From Acidimicrobiia bacterium (GTDB lineage: Bacteria > Actinomycetota > Acidimicrobiia > IMCC26256 > BP-133): a DNA stretch of 10,033 nucleotides. This document shows, piece after piece, positions 6,565 to 10,033 of the stretch. Made by a program: the position numbers and the translations under genes. The stretch spans positions 1 through 10,033 of the forward strand of contig JAICYE010000050.1 in assembly GCA_025934385.1 (NCBI GenBank), written 5' to 3'. The notes below the pieces were generated by a model. That model was not told where the DNA came from and searched no databases. It saw nothing but the letters and a program-made list of their open reading frames with translations. The first letter of the stretch is position 1. The number at the start of each line of letters is the position of its first letter.

Positions 6565-7323
6565 ATGGGCGGACTGGTGGAGGGCAGGGTGGCCGTCGTC
6601 ACCGGCGGGGCCAGCGGCATCGGGCGGGCCACCGCCTTCGCCCTGGCCCGGGAGGGGGCGGCGGCGGTGGTGGTGGCCGACGTGCGCAGCGAACCCCGGG
6701 AGGGCGGCAAGGCCACCCACGACGCCATCGAGTGCGACAGTCGCTACGTCGAGTGCGACGTGACCCGGGTGGCCGACCTCGAGCGGGCGGTGGCCGCCGC
6801 CGACGACTTCGGCGGCGTCGACATCATGGTCAACAACGCCGGGATCGTGGTGGTGAAGGACTTCCTCGACTTCACCGAGGAGGACTACGACCGGCAGATG
6901 GCCGTCAACGCCAAGGGCGTGTTCTTCGGCACCCAGATCGCCGCCCGCCGGATGGTGGAGAAGGGCGGCGGGGTGATCGTGAACATGTCGAGCATCGCCG
7001 GCATCTGCGGCGTGGGGGCCACGTCGGCCTACACGGCGTCGAAGGGAGCGGTGAAGCTCACCACCTACGCCGCCGCCCAGGCCCTGGCCCCCAAGGGAAT
7101 CCGGGTCAACGCCGTCCATCCCGGCCTCGTGGCCACGGAGCTCGTCACCACCGACTTCGGGTTGCCGGCCGACGCCATCACGTCCGTGTTCCCCGCCCCG
7201 ATCGGGCGCCCGGCCCAGCCGGAGGACATCGCCGATGCCGTCGTCCTGCTGTGCTCCGACCACAGCCGCTACATGACCGGCGCCTCGCTGGTGGTCGACG
7301 GCGGCATGATCAGCACGATCTGA
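6565..7323 (+). CDS. Short-chain dehydrogenase/reductase, 252 aa
   Basis: A classical FabG-like SDR of normal length. The nucleotide motif TGGASGIG is intact (residues 13-20), Asp39 at the end of beta-2 points to NAD(H), and NNAG is at 90-93. The full catalytic tetrad is visible: Asn115 (VNAKG), Ser143, Tyr156 and Lys160 (YTASK). The C-terminus (YMTGASLVVDGGM) is typical. It likely catalyses alcohol-ketone interconversion on a pathway intermediate. The ATG at 6565 is supported by AGGGAGGAAG at 6551-6560, which begins at the last base of the hydrolase stop. Unlike the minus-strand SDR it has consensus motifs throughout, so the two are unlikely to be recent duplicates. Confidence 0.94.
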   Translation: MGGLVEGRVAVVTGGASGIGRATAFALAREGAAAVVVADVRSEPREGGKATHDAIECDSRYVECDVTRVADLERAVAAADDFGGVDIMVNNAGIVVVKDFLDFTEEDYDRQMAVNAKGVFFGTQIAARRMVEKGGGVIVNMSSIAGICGVGATSAYTASKGAVKLTTYAAAQALAPKGIRVNAVHPGLVATELVTTDFGLPADAITSVFPAPIGRPAQPEDIADAVVLLCSDHSRYMTGASLVVDGGMISTI

Positions 7324-7333
7324 ACCGACCGGC

Positions 7334-7349
7334 GCGACAAGGCGACAAG
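7334..7349 (+). repeat. Tandem 8-bp repeat in the SDR/monooxygenase spacer
   Basis: GCGACAAG occurs twice in direct tandem in the 37-base gap. The second copy runs straight into the AAGGGGAGG ribosome site (7347-7355) of the monooxygenase. It could be a slippage product that sets spacing before the gene; no function is evident. Confidence 0.5.
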
Positions 7350-7360
7350 GGGAGGCAGCC

Positions 7361-8662
7361 ATGAAGGTCAGCGTGTTCGCCATGCCGACGATCCCGGCCA
7401 CGATCGAGGAGCGGCGCAGGCTGCGGCCGATCGGCCGCAACACCGAGCGCTACCAGATGATGCTCGACGAGCTGCGGACGATCGCCGTGCGGGCCGACGA
7501 GCTCGGCTACGACGCCTTCTCCACCACGGAGCACCACCTGCACTCCGAGGGCGGGGAGGCGATGCCCGACCCGCTGATGCTCTACGCCGACCTGGCCGCC
7601 CGAACGGAGAACATCCACTTCTACCCGATGTCGATCGTCGCCTCGGCCGACGACCCGATCCGGATCTCGGAGCGCATCGCCCTCCTCGACCAGCTGACCC
7701 GGGGCCGGGTGGGCGTGTGCTTCGCCCGGGGCTACCAGAAGCGCTGGATCCAGATCCTGTCCCAGGGGCGGGGCGCCACGTCGCTCATCGACCCCGACTC
7801 CGACCAGCGCAACCGGGAGATCTACGACGAGCACGTGGACGTCATCCGCAAGTCGTGGACGCTCGACTCCTGGGACCACGACGGCGTCCACTACCAGGTG
7901 CCGTATCCCTTCAAGGAGGGCGTGGCCGGCTTCGCCGGCGTCAGCTGGACGAGGGAGTTCGGCTCCGACGACGAGGTCGACGAGGACGGCGTCATCCGCC
8001 GGATCGGCGTGACCCCGCCGCCCTACCAGCGTCCCTACCCGGAGGTGTGGGTGCCGTTCACGGTGTCGCCGGCCACGCTGGTGGCCGCCGCTCGGGAGGG
8101 TTTCTCCTGCCTGGCCGTCGAGGGCCGACCGGCCGCCTTCCGGGCCCACGCCCTCGCCTACCGGGCCGAGGCCGCCCGCCACGGCCACGAGTTCAAGCTC
8201 GGGGCGCGCTTCGGCGCCACCCGCTCGATCTGCCTCGGCGAGACCCGGGAGGAGGCCTTCGACATGGCGGTGAAGACCGCGGCCTTCGAGTGGCACCACT
8301 ACTTCAACACGTTCGGCTTCGCCGAGATGTGGCGGACGGCCGACGACGACCCGAACCAGCCGGTGACCTTCGCCGACGAAGCCGCCCTCGCCCATCGCCT
8401 CATCGAGGTGGGCCAGCTGCTCTGCGGCACCGCCGACGACGTCCGCCGCCAGATGGAGGACCTGCACCGCTGTCATCCCGAGCGGCTCACGCCGCCGCTG
8501 TCGGGGGGACACCCCCCAACCCCCCGGGCCGGTGACGGCGACGAGGCCGGCCAGCTCGAATGGCTGGTGTGGCAGTTCTTCCAGCAGGGCACGACCCCGC
8601 TCGACGTCCAGCTCCGCCAGCTGGAGCTCTTCGCCGAACACGTCCTCCCCGCCGTGCGGTAA
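7361..8662 (+). CDS. Luciferase-like flavin-dependent monooxygenase (LLM family), 433 aa
   Basis: A bacterial-luciferase-family oxidoreductase using reduced FMN or F420. The N-terminus reads as beta-1 of the TIM barrel (MKVSVFAMPT). TTEHHL places the family EHH at residues 57-59, and IHFYPMSIVASADDPIRISERIALLDQLTRGRV is a characteristic core block (given here as a landmark around residues 85-117), followed by GVCFARGY. It uses O2 to hydroxylate or insert oxygen if FMN-dependent, or acts as an F420 dehydrogenase; the sequence alone does not decide. It is somewhat longer than many members, with a Pro/Gly-rich segment (residues about 378-395) just before the last helix, encoded by a G6/C6 repeat. 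The start is clear: AAGGGGAGG, five bases, ATG. It is the last gene of the operon starting at 2844. Confidence 0.93.
   Translation: MKVSVFAMPTIPATIEERRRLRPIGRNTERYQMMLDELRTIAVRADELGYDAFSTTEHHLHSEGGEAMPDPLMLYADLAARTENIHFYPMSIVASADDPIRISERIALLDQLTRGRVGVCFARGYQKRWIQILSQGRGATSLIDPDSDQRNREIYDEHVDVIRKSWTLDSWDHDGVHYQVPYPFKEGVAGFAGVSWTREFGSDDEVDEDGVIRRIGVTPPPYQRPYPEVWVPFTVSPATLVAAAREGFSCLAVEGRPAAFRAHALAYRAEAARHGHEFKLGARFGATRSICLGETREEAFDMAVKTAAFEWHHYFNTFGFAEMWRTADDDPNQPVTFADEAALAHRLIEVGQLLCGTADDVRRQMEDLHRCHPERLTPPLSGGHPPTPRAGDGDEAGQLEWLVWQFFQQGTTPLDVQLRQLELFAEHVLPAVR
8503..8528 (+). repeat. G6-ACA-C6-AA-C6-GGG repeat inside the monooxygenase gene
   Basis: Six G (8503-8508), ACA, six C (8512-8517), AA, six C (8520-8525), then GGG. 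The G run can pair with either C run, giving two alternative hairpins. It is translated in frame as SGGHPPTPR (residues 381-389) between conserved-looking helices, which suggests a mobile or expanded repeat landed in the gene without breaking it. It lacks a T-tract, so it is not a standard terminator. Confidence 0.55.
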
Positions 8663-8677
8663 CGGGGTCGGACCCGC

Positions 8678-8788
8678 TCAGCCGGCGACGGCGGCGCGGT
8701 GGGCGGCCACCAGACCGAACCCGGCGGCGACGAGCGAGCCGACTCCGCCGATGAGGACGGGGGACCTCGTCGTAGGCTGGGCCCCCAT
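8678..8788 (-). CDS. Possible 36-aa single-pass membrane protein
   Basis: A small minus-strand frame fills almost the whole gap between the monooxygenase and the crotonase. It starts MGAQPTTRSP, continues as one hydrophobic Gly/Val/Ala/Leu segment (about residues 11-29, VLIGGVGSLVAAGFG...), and ends HRAAVAG before a TGA at 8680-8678. Its ATG shares the CATG palindrome with the crotonase start (8787), so the two genes would be back to back and overlap by two bases. I see no ribosome site or -10 box for it. In such GC-rich DNA hydrophobic frames arise by chance, so it is only a candidate. Confidence 0.25.
   Translation of the reverse strand: MGAQPTTRSPVLIGGVGSLVAAGFGLVAAHRAAVAG
8773..8778 (+). 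promoter_or_regulatory. -10 box TAGGCT, predicted leaderless promoter of the crotonase gene
   Basis: TAGGCT ends eight bases before the ATG at 8787, so transcription would start at or within about two bases of the start codon. There is no Shine-Dalgarno sequence in the intervening GGGCCCCC, which agrees with leaderless translation. No convincing -35 is visible. This would make the crotonase a separate transcription unit from the operon ending at 8662. Confidence 0.5.
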
Positions 8789-9677
8789 GTACGAGACACT
8801 GCTCTACAACGCTGTCGACCGGGTGGCGACGATCACCCTGAACCGTCCGGACCGGCTGAACACGATCGTGCCGCCGATGCCCGACGAGTTCGAGCACGCC
8901 GTCACCGCCGCGGTGCGCGACGAGGACGTCAAGGTCATCGTCCTGCGAGGGGCCGGCCGATCCTTCTGTGCGGGCTATGACTTCGGCGGCGGATTCCACC
9001 ACTGGGACGACCAGATGACGACCGACGGGGAGTGGGATCCCGGCAAGGACTTCGTGTTCGCCACCGCCCCGGCGATCGCCCCGACCCAGAAGTTCATGAG
9101 CATGTGGCGGGCACCCAAGCCGGTGGTGGCGCAGGTCCACGGCTGGTGCCTCGGCGGGGGCAGCGAGACGGCGCTCTGCGCCGACATCGTCATCGCCTCG
9201 GAGGACGCCCGGATCGGCACGCCGTATTCACGGCTGTGGGGATGCCACCTCTCGGGGATGTGGATCTACCGGCTGGGGCTGGCGAAGGCCAAGGAGTACG
9301 CCCTGACCGGCCAGCCGTTCTCCGGTGTCGAGGCCGAACGGGTGGGCCTCATCAACCGGGCGGTGCCGTTCGATCAGTTGGAAGCCGAGGTCGCCCGGAC
9401 GGCGCGGCAACTCGTGTCCATCCCCGCCGCCCAGTTGGCGGCCATGAAACTCGTGGTGAACCAGGCCTACGACAACATGGGCCTGGCCGGCACCCAGCTG
9501 CTCGGTCCGGTGCTGGACGGGCTGATGCGCAACACTCCCGACGCCCGCCGCTTCGTCGAGCTCGCCCAGCAGGAAGGCGTGGCCGCCGTCGTCCGCCAGC
9601 GCGACCGTCCCTTCGCCGACTACCGGGAAGGGCCGCCCGAGGACCAGCCCGACCCTCGAAATGTCATTGTCCCTTGA
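8787..9677 (+). CDS. Crotonase / enoyl-CoA hydratase-isomerase family protein, 296 aa
   Basis: A crotonase-fold enzyme acting on an acyl-CoA. The first oxyanion segment is CAGYDFGGG (residues 61-69) and the second is GWCLGGGSETALCADI (about 119-134), with Glu127 matching Glu144 of rat enoyl-CoA hydratase. At the place of the second glutamate (rat Glu164, in a GQPE motif) this protein has GTPYSRL, with Tyr147, so standard hydration using two glutamates is doubtful. An isomerase, hydrolase or C-C bond role is possible. A longer loop (about 70-105, Trp/Asp-rich) follows the first oxyanion segment. The ATG at 8787 is preferred: the frame is open further back to 8532 but that part is low-complexity and overlaps the monooxygenase. 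It has its own leaderless promoter and may serve the beta-oxidation-like end of the same pathway. Confidence 0.92.
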   Translation: MYETLLYNAVDRVATITLNRPDRLNTIVPPMPDEFEHAVTAAVRDEDVKVIVLRGAGRSFCAGYDFGGGFHHWDDQMTTDGEWDPGKDFVFATAPAIAPTQKFMSMWRAPKPVVAQVHGWCLGGGSETALCADIVIASEDARIGTPYSRLWGCHLSGMWIYRLGLAKAKEYALTGQPFSGVEAERVGLINRAVPFDQLEAEVARTARQLVSIPAAQLAAMKLVVNQAYDNMGLAGTQLLGPVLDGLMRNTPDARRFVELAQQEGVAAVVRQRDRPFADYREGPPEDQPDPRNVIVP

Positions 9678-9705
9678 ACCGCACCGATCCGACGAGCGGG
9701 GTTCG

Positions 9706-10033
9706 GTGAGTCGAGCGGCGTTCGTGGTGCCGATGCTGGCCCGGCTGGTGACCGAGCCGCCTCCGGGGGCGCGATGGGTGTACGAACGCAAGCTCGACGG
9801 GCTGCGCTGCATCGCCGTACGCCACGGCGATCGGGTCGAGCTCTGGTCCCGCAGCCGCCAGTCGTTCAACCGCCGGTTCGGCGGCATCGTTGACGAGCTG
9901 GCGCGGCTGAGCGCGGCCGACGTGGTGCTGGACGGCGAAATCGTCGCCATGGAAGGGGACCGCACCAGCTTCTCGTTGCTGCAGCGGCCCGGCTCGACCG
10001 CCACGCCGGTCCTCTCCGTCTTCGACGTCCTCC
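9706..10033 (+). CDS. ATP-dependent DNA ligase, LigD/LigC type (3'-partial)
   Basis: The first 109 codons of an ATP-dependent DNA ligase, cut by the window edge. Motif I YERKLDGLR gives the adenylated lysine at residue 29. WSRSRQSFNRRFGG matches the next conserved region, VVLDGEIVA is motif III with Glu78, and VLSVFDVL near the edge is the FDxL of motif IIIa. The ligase domain begins immediately (FVVPMLARLVTEPPP), so there is no polymerase or phosphoesterase domain in front; it is either a stand-alone LigC-like ligase or a LigD with the ligase domain first. The role would be joining DNA ends, often with Ku in non-homologous end joining. GTG at 9706 has a weak GGGG upstream. An in-frame ATG at 9661 would add 15 residues and overlap the crotonase end; it has no ribosome site. 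The gene is functionally unrelated to the metabolic block. Confidence 0.88.
   Translation, partial: MSRAAFVVPMLARLVTEPPPGARWVYERKLDGLRCIAVRHGDRVELWSRSRQSFNRRFGGIVDELARLSAADVVLDGEIVAMEGDRTSFSLLQRPGSTATPVLSVFDVL

Noticed and set aside
7310..8641. 443-codon minus-strand open frame opposite the luciferase-like monooxygenase
   Set aside because: It mirrors a gene with clear family motifs; long antisense frames are expected in very GC-rich coding DNA, and its translation is Gly/Val/Glu/His-rich with no recognisable domain.
8665..8675. GGGTCGGACCC just after the monooxygenase stop as a terminator
   Set aside because: Only a four-base-pair stem with a three-base loop and no T-tract; too weak to call.
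8532..8786. Earlier start for the crotonase
   Set aside because: The added residues overlap the monooxygenase 3' end and are low complexity; crotonase homology starts at MYETLLYN and a -10 box is spaced for the ATG at 8787.
1..10033. Defence system, CRISPR array, transposon or phage module
   Set aside because: No spaced repeats, transposase, integrase, nuclease or toxin motifs were seen; the only DNA-acting gene is the partial ligase.

Overview
The window is very GC-rich and tightly packed, with short or overlapping gene junctions, GTG starts and at least two promoter-like -10 boxes placed for leaderless mRNAs. This points to a high-GC actinobacterium. The TAGGCT-type leaderless signal and the gene families would suit an uncultured Acidimicrobiia-like or mycobacterium-like lineage, but the sequence cannot settle the taxon. 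No gene-free stretch exceeds 300 bases, and I see no rRNA, tRNA, CRISPR array or insertion sequence.

Layout. Bases 1-1075 are one open frame joining most of an ornithine carbamoyltransferase (left) to the C-terminal third of a class I Baeyer-Villiger monooxygenase (right), with the join near 578-601. Neither half is complete, so this looks like an assembly chimera or a deletion fusion, not a working enzyme. From the join to about 9677 the genes form a coherent catabolic block. An alpha/beta hydrolase (1072-1923) overlaps the monooxygenase end. A minus-strand short-chain dehydrogenase (1940-2722) follows. Divergent from it is a plus-strand run: zinc alcohol dehydrogenase, acyl-CoA synthetase, a second alpha/beta hydrolase, a second short-chain dehydrogenase and a luciferase-like flavin monooxygenase (2844-8662). 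A crotonase-family protein (8787-9677) has its own leaderless promoter. The right edge cuts an ATP-dependent DNA ligase of the LigD/LigC type, which is unrelated to the metabolic genes.

How the genes may work together (inference): alcohol/ketone interconversion by the dehydrogenases, oxygen insertion by the Baeyer-Villiger and/or luciferase-like monooxygenase, ester or lactone opening by the hydrolases, CoA activation by the synthetase, and a crotonase step of beta-oxidation type. That is the usual logic for breaking down a cyclic or branched ketone such as a terpenoid, steroid side product or alicyclic compound. The substrate cannot be read from sequence.

The most notable non-coding feature is the 121-bp divergent region 2723-2843. 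Each of the two opposed promoters carries its own perfect palindrome between -35 and -10, with palindrome centres 32 bp (about three helical turns) apart. I found no clear sign of a wholly new system; the best leads are this control region, the chimeric join, a crotonase lacking one catalytic glutamate, and a G6/C6 repeat translated in frame inside the monooxygenase.
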